NCBI GenBank assembly: GCA_964651475.1 | Contig: CAZYXV010000037.1 | Location: 1-36,647, forward strand | Direction of reading: 5' to 3' | Origin: JBGSMF01 sp964651475 | Lineage (GTDB): Bacteria; Chloroflexota; Anaerolineae; Fen-1058 | Length of the DNA stretch: 36,647 nucleotides | In this document: positions 1 to 7,753 of the stretch, one piece after another | Position numbering within the stretch: the first letter of the stretch is position 1 | How the letters are laid out: each line of letters opens with the position of its first letter | Program-made: the position numbers and the translations under genes | The notes under the pieces: model-generated | The model's input: the letters and a program-made list of their open reading frames with translations, nothing else | Database searches by the model: none | Told to the model about the DNA's origin: nothing

Positions 1-55
1 TATCCAGTGACATCTTGATTTTCAACTTATCAAAATTTATGTGGTCTGGTACTAG

Positions 56-155
56 CAGCCTGTCGGAGAGCAGGCTGGCATCCCTATGCCAGCCCCGCCA
101 ACGCATAGGGATGCGTCGGCCACGCCGACAACCTGCTAGGCAACCTGGTGCCTAG
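56..155. repeat. array of four adjacent hairpins
   Basis: Four inverted repeats stand almost end to end just downstream of the carbamoyltransferase gene. They are CAGCCTG/CAGGCTG (56-62 and 71-77), GCTGGCAT-CCCT-ATGCCAGC (74-93), a 10-bp stem with one G:A-type mismatch around an AGGG loop (97-120), and CTAGGCA/TGCCTAG (136-155). No T-run follows on either strand, so a simple rho-independent terminator is not supported. A dispersed intergenic repeat or an RNA-stabilising 3' structure is more likely. Confidence 0.5.
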
Positions 156-170
156 TCCTTAGCGTCTAGC

Positions 171-1124
171 TTATTCCATCGCGCCCAGCACCAGCGCCAG
201 CAGCGCCATGCGCATCACCACGCCGTTGAACGCCTCTTGCCAATAGCGCGACCAGCGGGTGATGTCCACGTCGGTCGGCACCTCGTCCATGCGCGGCAGC
301 GAGTGCAGCAGGATAGCATCCGGCTTGGCCTTGGTCTCCAGCAGTTCGCGGGTGATCTTGTAATTGGCCGGCGTCAGGCCAATGTCGCCCTTGCGCTCGT
401 CGCGCGACTTGGTGTAATCTGGCTGCACCACCGGCTCGACCAGGATCACGTCTGCTTCGTGGATGGCCTGTTCGACGTGCTCGGCCTCTCGAAAGTTCAA
501 GCTGTACTGCTTGAGTTCGGCTTTGAACTCGTCCGTCAATGACATGTCGGGCGGCGCGACAAAGGTGATGGGACAGTCGAATTGCGTGAGAGCATAGCCC
601 AGCGAGTGCATCGTGCGCATGCGCATATCGCCCACCGCCAGCCAGCGTAGCCCGTCAATGCGGCCCTTTTCCACCAGCACGGTGTACAGGTCGGTCAAAA
701 TCTGCGTGGGATGCTCGCCCCAGCCGTCGCCGCCATTGATAATCGGGATAGAGGCCCACTTGGCGGCTTCGTGCGGCGCGCCCTGCTGAAAGTGGCGCAT
801 CACAATCACGTCGCCATAGTATTCCAGCATCTTGACAGTGTCTTTGATGGATTCCTGGTAAAAGTCGCCGGCGCGCGTCATCTTGGCGTCGGAAAAGCCG
901 GTGACGTGCCCGCCCAGGCGGTGCATGGCGGCTTCGTGCGCCAGCCGCGTGCGGGTAGAAGGTTGATAAAACGCCGTCACCAACGTCTTGTCCTTGAGCA
1001 AGTCGCTGTTGCGGCGGCTCTTGGGGATGGCTTCCAGTTCTTGGGCCACTTCAAACACGTGAAAGAACTCGTTGCGCTCAAACTCCTTGAGCGACAGAAT
1101 GTCACGACCAGAAAAACTACGCAT
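171..1124 (-). CDS. aspartate/ornithine carbamoyltransferase family protein, PyrB-like
   Basis: This 317-aa protein aligns along its whole length with the catalytic chain of aspartate carbamoyltransferase, which makes carbamoyl-aspartate for pyrimidines. The carbamoyl-phosphate site is intact: PSTRTR, VMRH, EHPTQ, the RT-HSL segment and HSLPR are all visible. The second-substrate site is not. The conserved Lys of the 80s loop (K84 in E. coli) is replaced, apparently by Tyr in FYQESIKDT. The RVQxER motif (R229, Q231) reads EPVVQPDY, so the aspartate-binding Arg is missing. The start ATG at 1124 has an AGGAGGT site six bases upstream; an earlier in-frame start at 1178 has none. The gene follows ygeY and gntR on the same strand after a 105-bp gap. 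It may carbamoylate another acceptor. The fold is certain; the substrate is open. Confidence 0.85.
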   Translation of the reverse strand: MRSFSGRDILSLKEFERNEFFHVFEVAQELEAIPKSRRNSDLLKDKTLVTAFYQPSTRTRLAHEAAMHRLGGHVTGFSDAKMTRAGDFYQESIKDTVKMLEYYGDVIVMRHFQQGAPHEAAKWASIPIINGGDGWGEHPTQILTDLYTVLVEKGRIDGLRWLAVGDMRMRTMHSLGYALTQFDCPITFVAPPDMSLTDEFKAELKQYSLNFREAEHVEQAIHEADVILVEPVVQPDYTKSRDERKGDIGLTPANYKITRELLETKAKPDAILLHSLPRMDEVPTDVDITRWSRYWQEAFNGVVMRMALLALVLGAME

Positions 1125-1145
1125 ACAAATACCTCCTGTTATATA

Positions 1146-1220
1146 AGTTATCAGCTTCCAGTTATCAGCTATCAGCATTCAGCTATTATCTCCACGGGGG
1201 AAAGCTGACACCTGATAGCT
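1146..1220. repeat. TTATCAGCT intergenic repeat with inverted arms
   Basis: The gap between ygeY and the carbamoyltransferase holds two perfect copies of AGTTATCAGCT (1146-1156 and 1160-1170) with a 14-bp period, followed by degenerate copies. AGCTATCAG (1167-1175) pairs with CTGATAGCT (1212-1220). Similar runs of short TATCAG repeats are familiar from intergenic DNA of many bacteria. They sit inside a likely operon and could shape the mRNA there. Confidence 0.5.
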
Positions 1221-1229
1221 AAATGCTAC

Positions 1230-2441
1230 CTATCCCTTTTGGGCGAGCACGTGCGGCAGCCAGGCGTACCATTCCGCGGCGCGCACCACGTCGTCCAGCG
1301 GCACATGTTCATTCATAGTGTGCGCGGTGACTTCGTCGCCTGGCCCCAGCCCGATCGCCGGAATGTGCGCCTTGCCCGCCCAATACGTGCCGTTGGTAGA
1401 AAAATCCCACGTGCCCAGCGGCCGCGCCTCGCCCCACAAATCTTGGAGCGCCCGCTGCCCCGCCTGCACCAGCGGGTGTGTATCTTCCAGCGCCCAGGCC
1501 GGATAATATTTTTCCACGGGAAAGACAAAGCCAGTGTACGAGGGGGTATCGTAGAACAACTCTTGGACGATGATTTCTTCTTGTTGATAATCAGGAACCA
1601 GTCCCTTGATTTGGGCAATCACCTCATCGCGCGGTTCGCTTAACGTAATGCGCCGATCAATGTAAATCGTAAACTGATCCGGCACGGCATTGAGCGAGGC
1701 TGTGCGCGCCGAGACATCGGTCACCGCAATAGAAGCGTGTCCCAGCAGCGGATGGCTACCAAAGCCAAAGCGCATCCGGCGATCCAGGTCGCGGATAGCC
1801 GCAATCACTCCCGCCATTTTGTAGACAGCGTTGTCGCCCAGGTAGTGCGTGGCCGCGTGGGCCGATTTGCCGGCGGCGGTAATTTTCAACTCGATGCGCC
1901 CCTTGTGTCCGCGATAGACCTGCATCCGGGTCGGCTCGCCAATGACGACACAATCGGGCCGCACTTTTGGATCAACCTCTACAAAAGCGTTGGGCGCAAT
2001 GCCGTCGCACCACTCTTCCATGTTGCCGAAATAGTAGACGGTATAGCCGTCGAGCAGGCCCAGGTCGCGGGCGATGGCCAGGCCATGCACCATGCCGGGT
2101 GTGCTGCCTTTTTCGTCACACGCGCCGCGCGCGTACAGGCATCCGTTTTCCACCTTGCCTACGAATGGATCCCAGGCCCATTCGTGGGGGTCGCCAACAC
2201 CGACCGTGTCAATGTGCGAGTCGTAGACAATCACCTTGGGTCCATCCCCAATGCGCCCGATGGTGTTGCCCATCTTGTCGAAACGCGCCTCGTCGTACCC
2301 CAGTTTCCGCATCTCGGCCTGGATGCGCTCGCCCACCGGGCCGATGTGCGACTCCATCGAAGGAATCGCGCAGATGTCGCGCATGAAACGGATAATGTCT
2401 TCGCGCGCGGCCTGCACGCGTTGTTGGATTTCTGCAATCAT
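1230..2441 (-). CDS. ygeY: YgeY family M20 metallohydrolase
   Basis: This 403-aa M20-type zinc hydrolase removes acyl or similar groups from an unknown substrate. Metal and catalytic residues are present: H76 and D78 in DSHIDTVG, D109 in ACDEKG, the Glu pair 142-143 in MEEWCDG, VIGEPT further on, and a C-terminal AHTMNEH. Whole-length similarity, including the DFSTNG stretch near the end, points to the YgeY subgroup. In E. coli ygeY lies with ygeW, ygeX and hyuA in a cluster linked to selenium-dependent hydroxylases and purine or uric acid breakdown. ATG 2441 is preferred because AAGGTGG lies about eight bases upstream; the GTG at 2453 falls inside that ribosome site. The gntR stop is 15 bp away, so the two are co-transcribed. 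The physiological substrate is unknown. Confidence 0.85.
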   Translation of the reverse strand: MIAEIQQRVQAAREDIIRFMRDICAIPSMESHIGPVGERIQAEMRKLGYDEARFDKMGNTIGRIGDGPKVIVYDSHIDTVGVGDPHEWAWDPFVGKVENGCLYARGACDEKGSTPGMVHGLAIARDLGLLDGYTVYYFGNMEEWCDGIAPNAFVEVDPKVRPDCVVIGEPTRMQVYRGHKGRIELKITAAGKSAHAATHYLGDNAVYKMAGVIAAIRDLDRRMRFGFGSHPLLGHASIAVTDVSARTASLNAVPDQFTIYIDRRITLSEPRDEVIAQIKGLVPDYQQEEIIVQELFYDTPSYTGFVFPVEKYYPAWALEDTHPLVQAGQRALQDLWGEARPLGTWDFSTNGTYWAGKAHIPAIGLGPGDEVTAHTMNEHVPLDDVVRAAEWYAWLPHVLAQKG

Positions 2442-2456
2442 TTGTATATCCACCTT

Positions 2457-3209
2457 TTATTCGCCATAGCGGGCAATGCGCCTGACGACGTGAAAGTCAA
2501 AATAGCCGGAAACAAAATAGCTGGTCGAATAGTCCACAATCTGGCCGTCAAGCGCGAACAACTGCGCTTCTAGCTTGAGCAGCGGCACGTTGCGCTGGAT
2601 GTGCAGTTGCCGGGTCAACGCGGCGTTGGCGACAATGGCGGCGAGTTTGGTGTACGAGTGAGATAGAGGGGGCTGGCCGCGTTTGAGCAAGACGTCGAGC
2701 ACAGAGCCGCTAAAGGCCTCGCCCAGATCGTCTTTGCGCAAATAGAGCACCGGCAAAGTGTCCTTCAAATAGGCTACCGGCTGTGCATCAACATAAATAA
2801 TGCGCGATACAGACAGCACCGGCGCGGCGGCGTCCAGCCCCAACTCGCTCAACTCTGCGGCGGCGGCCGGGCGTTCTTCAATCAACGCCTGGCCCATTTG
2901 AGTTTTGAGGCCGCTGCGTTCGGCGATGCGGTCAATGCTTTCCAACACCTCCAGGCCGCTTTCGAGCTGCTGCGTGTATCCGTGAGCGACGAACGTGCCC
3001 ACGCCATGTTTGCGAACGATGACGCCTTTCTGTTCGAGGTTGCGCAGCGCTTCGCGCAGCGTGGCGCGCGAAACCCCCAGCCGAGTGGACAGTTCAGCCT
3101 CGGAGGGAAGCTGTTCGCCTGGCTGGTAGGCGCCGCCTTCGATGAGGTCGAAAAGATATTGCTGCGTTTGCAAAGGGAGTGGGAGCCGGTCTGTCTTGAT
3201 TTGCTCCAT
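2457..3209 (-). CDS. GntR family regulator, HutC type (UTRA domain)
   Basis: This 250-aa regulator has the GntR winged helix at residues 10-75, with PSEAELSTRLGVSRATLREAL as recognition region (reads LSTRLGVSRATLREAL at its core) and a KHGVGTFV wing. The rest (about 90-245) matches the UTRA ligand-binding domain typical of the HutC/FarR subgroup, which senses small metabolites. It is the first gene of the probable operon gntR-ygeY-carbamoyltransferase, and a strong promoter with repeated GTCTGA elements lies directly upstream. Self-regulation and control of the two enzyme genes are therefore likely (inference). The ligand may be the enzyme substrate. A weak GGTGA ribosome site precedes ATG 3209. 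Confidence 0.9.
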   Translation of the reverse strand: MEQIKTDRLPLPLQTQQYLFDLIEGGAYQPGEQLPSEAELSTRLGVSRATLREALRNLEQKGVIVRKHGVGTFVAHGYTQQLESGLEVLESIDRIAERSGLKTQMGQALIEERPAAAAELSELGLDAAAPVLSVSRIIYVDAQPVAYLKDTLPVLYLRKDDLGEAFSGSVLDVLLKRGQPPLSHSYTKLAAIVANAALTRQLHIQRNVPLLKLEAQLFALDGQIVDYSTSYFVSGYFDFHVVRRIARYGE

Positions 3210-3246
3210 ACCGTCACCAGTTATAAGTGCGCCTTTGTCGTCCGAT

Positions 3247-3290
3247 GTCTGAGGTCTGATGTCTGACGTTGTAAAAATTATATATCAGAC
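3247..3290. promoter_or_regulatory. candidate GntR operator cluster
   Basis: On the plus strand GTCTGA occurs three times at an exact 7-bp step (3247, 3254, 3261), and its inverse TCAGAC lies at 3285-3290. The outer copy and the third direct copy form a 30-bp inverted repeat that covers the -10 box of the gntR promoter. A binding site there would block transcription, which suits autorepression by the adjacent GntR protein. No binding data can be read from sequence. Confidence 0.45.
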
Positions 3291-3306
3291 GCACGATTTT
3301 TGTCAA
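3277..3306 (-). promoter_or_regulatory. consensus sigma70-type promoter of gntR operon
   Basis: On the minus strand TTGACA (3306-3301) is followed by an 18-bp spacer and TATAAT (3282-3277). Both hexamers match the consensus exactly. Transcription would start near 3270 and give a leader of about 60 bases before gntR. Confidence 0.7.
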
Positions 3307-3348
3307 GAGGGTAGCGCAAATTTTAAGGTTCAGGGCGAGGGTGTGTAG

Positions 3349-3383
3349 AAAATCGAAAACGCGGCGTCCCAAGCCAGCCGCGT
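3349..3383 (-). terminator. rho-independent terminator of glycosyltransferase operon
   Basis: Reading the minus strand, ACGCGGC (3383-3377), an 11-base loop and GCCGCGT (3365-3359) are followed by TTTTCGATTTT. The first stem base overlaps the stop codon of the glycosyltransferase gene. It separates that operon from the gntR promoter 45 bp further on. Confidence 0.65.
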
Positions 3384-4633
3384 CAACCGGCGGGTATTTC
3401 ACGTGCGGCGTAGACAGACTCGAACAAGGGGATGATTTTTTTCCAGTCGAACGCCTCTGCCAGAGTATAGGCGCGCTGCCCAAGCTGCGCCCGCCGGGAC
3501 GGGTCGCGCAGCAGCGCAATCACGGCCTCGGCAAACTTGGCGGGCGTATCGGCGATGAGCAACTCGCGTCCGTGCTGGACCGGGAATCCTTCGCAGCCCA
3601 GCGTGGTGCTGACCATGGCGCAGCGCAGTGCGGCGGCTTCCAGGATTTTGAAGCGTGTTCCACCGCCGATGCGCAGCGGCACAACGTAAACAGCGGACCC
3701 GGCCAGGTACGGGCGCACATCCTCTACTGCGCCGGTGAGGGTGATAGCGGGATGATGCCGCAGCGCCTCCAGCCGTTTGTGCGGACGCTGGCCGACAATG
3801 TAAAGATGCGCGTTGGGTTCCTGGGCGAGGATGCGAGGCAACACCTCGGAAGCAAACCACAGCACCGCGTCCACGTTGGGCCGAAAATCCATGGTGCCGG
3901 TAAAAACAAGATTGTCATTCGGCGTCGAGGCTTGATATTTGAAACTTGAACTTTGAGCAAGGTCAATGCCATTGGGGGCGACAACGACCTCCAGGCCGGG
4001 GACGAGGCGGCGCAAGGCCAAAGCATCGGCGTCCGAGACCGCAATCACGCGGTCGGCGGCGCGGCAGACCTGCGCCTCGAAGCGGCGCAGCTTTTGCCAC
4101 TGGACGAGCGAGTAGGCGGCGCCCAGCCAGCGCGAAGGGCGCCGGGCGTCGGTTTCAAAGGCGCGTTGTTGCAATACGTATTCGCAATTGTGATCGTCAA
4201 AGATGAATCTGGGAGCCGAAGGCCGGCCAACGGGGGATAGGCGTTGGGCGTGGGGTATTTGGCACTCAATCAAATACCGCGCCAGCTCGATGCCCTCAAC
4301 CTGCACAATATCATAGTGCGCGCCGGCCAGCCACTGCTGCACTTTGCCGGCGAATTCGCGCGACCACAAGCGCAACGCCATATCCGGCCACGGCGAAAGC
4401 ACCGTATCGCGCGCGCGCGCGGCCAGCGTGCGGAGAGGCACAACCGCGCCGTCAATGCGGCGGCATCGCTCACTCAGCGGTGTAGATGCCTGGAGCGCGT
4501 CCGGCGAATCCACAAACGACAGTAAATCAACCTCGTGCCGGGCTGCCAGCTCTTTGACCACGTTAAAATTGCGCAGAGTGGTGCCCTTGTGCGGAGGATA
4601 GGGAAATTGAGGGGTGAGAAACAAGAGGCGCAT
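3383..4633 (-). CDS. glycosyltransferase, GT-B fold (GT4-like)
   Basis: This 416-aa enzyme transfers a sugar from an activated donor, probably to a cell-envelope glycan. The N-terminus MRLLFLTPQFPYPPHKG with the following RNFN stretch is typical of GT4 enzymes that carry the N-terminal GT-B lobe. The donor lobe contains IGGGTRFKILE at 322-332 and a downstream Glu in LGCEGF. The pattern resembles the sugar transferases found in exopolysaccharide clusters. ATG 4633 is chosen because it begins the conserved first strand and lies two bases after the stop of the LysE gene; longer starts would run into that gene. It is the last gene of a three-gene operon. Acceptor and sugar cannot be told. Confidence 0.85.
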   Translation of the reverse strand: MRLLFLTPQFPYPPHKGTTLRNFNVVKELAARHEVDLLSFVDSPDALQASTPLSERCRRIDGAVVPLRTLAARARDTVLSPWPDMALRLWSREFAGKVQQWLAGAHYDIVQVEGIELARYLIECQIPHAQRLSPVGRPSAPRFIFDDHNCEYVLQQRAFETDARRPSRWLGAAYSLVQWQKLRRFEAQVCRAADRVIAVSDADALALRRLVPGLEVVVAPNGIDLAQSSSFKYQASTPNDNLVFTGTMDFRPNVDAVLWFASEVLPRILAQEPNAHLYIVGQRPHKRLEALRHHPAITLTGAVEDVRPYLAGSAVYVVPLRIGGGTRFKILEAAALRCAMVSTTLGCEGFPVQHGRELLIADTPAKFAEAVIALLRDPSRRAQLGQRAYTLAEAFDWKKIIPLFESVYAAREIPAG

Positions 4634-4635
4634 AG

Positions 4636-5259
4636 TTACCCTTTCAAGCCCAACCACGCCAGCACGCCGAATCCCACGATAATGACGCCGGCCCCTTTGT
4701 TCACCCACTGCAATACGCGGGGAGTGACCCTGGCTCGAAATACGTTAACGCTACTGCTCAGGGTCAGCCACCACAGCGCCGAGCCGGCAAAGACGCCCAT
4801 CACCAACGTTCCCGCCGCGGCGTAATCTCCGCCGGCGCTGGCCACACCCATCCCGGCAAATATCGCCGCAAATGAGAGTATCGTCATTGGATTAGTGAGC
4901 GTGAGGAAAAATGTCGAAAAATACGAGCCAGCAACTCCCGTGCCTTGGGCAGAGGAGGTTTGCCCCACAGGTGGGGCCACAAAAGTGCGCATGCCCAGAT
5001 AGCATAAAAATCCTCCGCCGACGAGCCGCAGCCACATTTGCTGTTCGATCAACAAGCCAGAGATAAAAGTCAGTCCCAAACCGGCGATGCATCCGTAAAT
5101 CGCGTCGGCGGTGGCTGCTCCCAGACCAGCCGCCAATCCCGATTTGTACCCTTCGGCTAACGTGCGGCGTATGCACAAAATGCCGATTGGGCCGACCGGC
5201 GCGGCTATCGAAAAGCCAATGACAATGCCCTTGAGTAAAAAGCCAATCTCCATGCTCAT
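4636..5259 (-). CDS. LysE family exporter
   Basis: This 207-aa inner-membrane protein belongs to the LysE/RhtB exporters, which pump amino acids or related small molecules out of the cell. The diagnostic start is present (GIVIGFSIAAPVGPIGILC), followed by about six hydrophobic segments and a central FLTLTNPMTILSFAA segment. The ATG at 5259 overlaps the TGA of the upstream glycosyltransferase as ATGA, and the stop is two bases before the next glycosyltransferase. This arrangement implies translational coupling of all three. What an amino-acid-type exporter does between two glycosyltransferases is not clear. An alternative ATG lies at 5253. Confidence 0.9.
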   Translation of the reverse strand: MSMEIGFLLKGIVIGFSIAAPVGPIGILCIRRTLAEGYKSGLAAGLGAATADAIYGCIAGLGLTFISGLLIEQQMWLRLVGGGFLCYLGMRTFVAPPVGQTSSAQGTGVAGSYFSTFFLTLTNPMTILSFAAIFAGMGVASAGGDYAAAGTLVMGVFAGSALWWLTLSSSVNVFRARVTPRVLQWVNKGAGVIIVGFGVLAWLGLKG

Positions 5260-6389
5260 TCACCCAGCACCTGATGGTAAATGGCGCTCGTTTCTTGCGC
5301 GGTCTTTTCCCACGAAAAACGCATCGCCTGCGCCAATCCCGCGCGCGCCATCTGCGCGCGCAAGATGGGATCGGTCAACACGCGAAATATGGCCCCGCTC
5401 AATGCGCTTGTGTCTTCAGGTTCGATGAGCAGCGCCGCTTGCCCGGCTATCTCGGGCAGCGAGGCGCGGTTAGCGATGATGACGGGCGCGCCGCACGCCA
5501 TCGCCTCCAGCACCGGCAGGCCAAAACCTTCGTAAAACGACGGCAGCACAAACACGCCCGCGCCGTTGTACAACGCTCGCAACGTTTCGTCGTCCGGGTT
5601 TTCGATAAAGCGCACCCACGCGCTCACGTTCAACGTTTCAATATGCGCAAAAATTTCGTCGTACAGCCAGCCGCGCCGCCCGGCCAAGACCAGCGGCGGC
5701 GCATCGCGCCAGCTTTCACGCAAAGCGCGATAGGCCGCCAACAGGCCCGGCAGGTTTTTGCGCGGCTCGAACGTGCCGGTGAACAACACATAGCTAGGCG
5801 CAAGTTGATACTGCGCCAGGGCTGCCTGCGTCTCGTCAGAAGACAAACGGCGGTAAAGGGGATTGGCGGCCAGCCACACCACTGTGATTTTTTCGGGCGG
5901 CGCCCCGAGCAGGCGCACCAGGTCATGGCGGGTAGCGTGCGAATCGGCCAGGATGTGATTCCCCGCGGCGACCGCCCGTCGAATCTGCCCGTTGTAATAG
6001 CGCCGGCTTTGGGCGGTGAGGAACTGGGGATAGAGCAAAAAGTTGAGATCGTGCACGGTGATCACGCGCCGGAAAGCGCCGCGGAACGGCGGAATGAAAT
6101 CCGGGCTGTGCAGCAGGTCCAACCCCAGGCGCGCCAGCTCAAGAGGCAGCGTCCATTGCTCAAAGCGGTTGTGCGGCGGCGTCCACAGGCTGGCGTAACG
6201 GATGCACCGGGCGTTCGGCAGGGTCTCAGGAAGGCTGTCTTTGCGGCTTTGCAAGATGACGTATTGATCTCCCGCGTGATCTAACTGGGCCAGCTCCCGG
6301 ATCAGATGGCGCGTGTACTGGGCGATGCCGCCGCGCTGATAATACAGCAGCCGGGCGTCAATCCCAATTCGCCAGTTTCGTTTTTCCAA
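5256..6389 (-). CDS. glycosyltransferase family 4 protein
   Basis: This 377-aa GT-B enzyme has the usual first strand (RIGIDARLLYYQRGGIAQYT), a TGTFEPRKNLPGLL donor-lobe motif, and the retaining EX7E signature with E287 and E295 in FYEGFGLPVLEAM. It resembles mannosyl- or rhamnosyl-type transferases of surface polysaccharide pathways. The start codon is TTG at 6389. GGAGG lies seven bases upstream (6401-6397), and no better start is seen. It is the first gene of the operon with the LysE exporter and a second glycosyltransferase, and it has its own promoter. The sugar is unknown. Confidence 0.88.
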   Translation of the reverse strand: MEKRNWRIGIDARLLYYQRGGIAQYTRHLIRELAQLDHAGDQYVILQSRKDSLPETLPNARCIRYASLWTPPHNRFEQWTLPLELARLGLDLLHSPDFIPPFRGAFRRVITVHDLNFLLYPQFLTAQSRRYYNGQIRRAVAAGNHILADSHATRHDLVRLLGAPPEKITVVWLAANPLYRRLSSDETQAALAQYQLAPSYVLFTGTFEPRKNLPGLLAAYRALRESWRDAPPLVLAGRRGWLYDEIFAHIETLNVSAWVRFIENPDDETLRALYNGAGVFVLPSFYEGFGLPVLEAMACGAPVIIANRASLPEIAGQAALLIEPEDTSALSGAIFRVLTDPILRAQMARAGLAQAMRFSWEKTAQETSAIYHQVLGE

Positions 6390-6407
6390 CGGTTAACCTC
6401 CAACCCG

Positions 6408-6435
6408 ATTATATCCATCCCTGAAACCTGGTCAA
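6408..6435 (-). promoter_or_regulatory. promoter of glycosyltransferase-lysE operon
   Basis: On the minus strand TTGACC (6435-6430), a 16-bp spacer and TATAAT (6413-6408) are seen. The start point would lie near 6401, so the mRNA would begin almost at its ribosome-binding site. It is back to back with the promoter at 6464-6474. Confidence 0.5.
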
Positions 6436-6463
6436 GAAACGCCCATCACGCATCGCGCGTGAA

Positions 6464-6474
6464 TGTGTTATAAT
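6464..6474 (+). promoter_or_regulatory. extended -10 promoter of coiled-coil gene and selB
   Basis: TGTGTTATAAT gives a perfect TATAAT preceded by TGn. No good -35 box is visible. The same 11-mer occurs before the Lon-like gene (9632-9642), with one change before the DUF3795 gene (19302-19312). Confidence 0.6.
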
Positions 6475-6515
6475 CGCTTCTGCACCACGTCAAATGTCGT
6501 TCAACAGGAGGCAAA

Positions 6516-7751
6516 ATGGACCTTACCCAGGCGCTACAGATGCTCAACTGGCTGGAAAACGAGCGCGTCAAAGACAAGCAAACCATCAACGCATTGCAGG
6601 AACGCGCCGCCGGCCAATCTACCGAGCTTGCCGCACAAGCCAAGCGCGTCCAAATACTCGAAACCACGCTGGCTGCCACGCAGGCCCGGCTCGAAAAGGC
6701 GCTACAGCTGGCGGACATGTTGGAGCAATTTAAAACCGATCTCGTCGCCGAGATGGATCGCCGCGAGGAGGCGCGCCAAAAAGCGGCGCGAGAAGCCGAG
6801 CGGCTGCACAAAGCTGAAAACGAAACGCTGGCGCGGAGCATCGCCGAAATTCGCAAAGAGTTGCCTCGCTTCAAGCCGTTGGAAGACGAAATGCCGATGC
6901 GCCGCGCCGAGGAACGCCGCCTGGCCGAAATGATCGGGCGCGTCACCCAGCGCGTGGAAGACCTGGCCACCCGCACTGAGGAGCGCGTTCAATCGGTGAT
7001 TTACCTGGAAGAAGGCCGCCGTCAAGACAACAAGCGCATCGCTCAGCTCGAAGAAATTTCCGCCGGCCACGTCAAGCGCCTGGATACCCTCACCAGCAAA
7101 CTCTCTTTGGTCGAGGACGCCCTGCCCCGCATACCACCGCGCATTGACGAGGTGCACAAGCGCGTGGCCGATCAAGACAAACTCATCGAAGACTTGCGAG
7201 TCAACGAATTTCGGCGCGTTCAAGAAATGAAAGGGTGGATCGAAGAGATTGAAAAGCGCACGGCTTCTATCCCCGATCACGTTGCTGCTTTCCAACGCCT
7301 CCAAGAACAAGCGCAGACCAACCAGCGTTACCTGGAAGAAATCAGGGGCTTTAAAGAACGGCTGGAAGGCCGCCAGGCCGAGGTGGCCGAAGCGCAACGC
7401 ATCGGCGACGAGCGGGCCAAGCGGCAGATGGAAGAGTTTGTCACCGAGCAAGAAAAGCGTTGGAAACGCTTTACAATCGAAACCGAAGAAAGGTGGAACG
7501 CGCACGAACGGGTCCACCGCCCTCTCCCGGAGCGACTCGAAGCCCTGGACGCCAAGTTCAAGCCCATCTACGAACAACTGGACGTTTTGTGGAATATTCA
7601 AGAAGCGTGGGAAAAGATTCCAATGTTGGCGGCGCGCGAGTGGCGGGCGGCGTACAGCGAATTGGTGCAGCAACGCAAAACCCTGGGGCGGCCCGAGCCT
7701 GGCCCCTTGCCGAGAAAACCGAACCGCAAAGAAGATAAAATCGAGGAGTGA
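6516..7751 (+). CDS. long coiled-coil protein of unknown function
   Basis: This 411-aa protein is almost entirely charged helix, rich in Glu, Lys, Arg and Gln with heptad-like spacing of Leu, Ile and Val. That predicts a long parallel coiled coil. No signal peptide or membrane segment is seen, so it is probably cytoplasmic. Short non-helical breaks occur around residues 200-210 and near the Pro-rich C-terminus (LPRKPNRK). The start ATG has AGGAGG eight bases upstream. The stop codon is two bases before the selB ATG, and the last codons carry the selB ribosome site, so the two genes are expressed together. No named family was recognised. A structural or tethering role is only a guess. Confidence 0.75.
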   Translation: MDLTQALQMLNWLENERVKDKQTINALQERAAGQSTELAAQAKRVQILETTLAATQARLEKALQLADMLEQFKTDLVAEMDRREEARQKAAREAERLHKAENETLARSIAEIRKELPRFKPLEDEMPMRRAEERRLAEMIGRVTQRVEDLATRTEERVQSVIYLEEGRRQDNKRIAQLEEISAGHVKRLDTLTSKLSLVEDALPRIPPRIDEVHKRVADQDKLIEDLRVNEFRRVQEMKGWIEEIEKRTASIPDHVAAFQRLQEQAQTNQRYLEEIRGFKERLEGRQAEVAEAQRIGDERAKRQMEEFVTEQEKRWKRFTIETEERWNAHERVHRPLPERLEALDAKFKPIYEQLDVLWNIQEAWEKIPMLAAREWRAAYSELVQQRKTLGRPEPGPLPRKPNRKEDKIEE

Positions 7752-7753
7752 GC

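Noticed and set aside
5274..6284. Plus-strand open frame of 336 codons
   Set aside because: Antisense to a glycosyltransferase with intact EX7E motif; composition is that of a shadow frame.
6702..7673. Minus-strand open frame of 323 codons
   Set aside because: Antisense to the coiled-coil gene, which has a promoter, a good ribosome site and coupling to selB.
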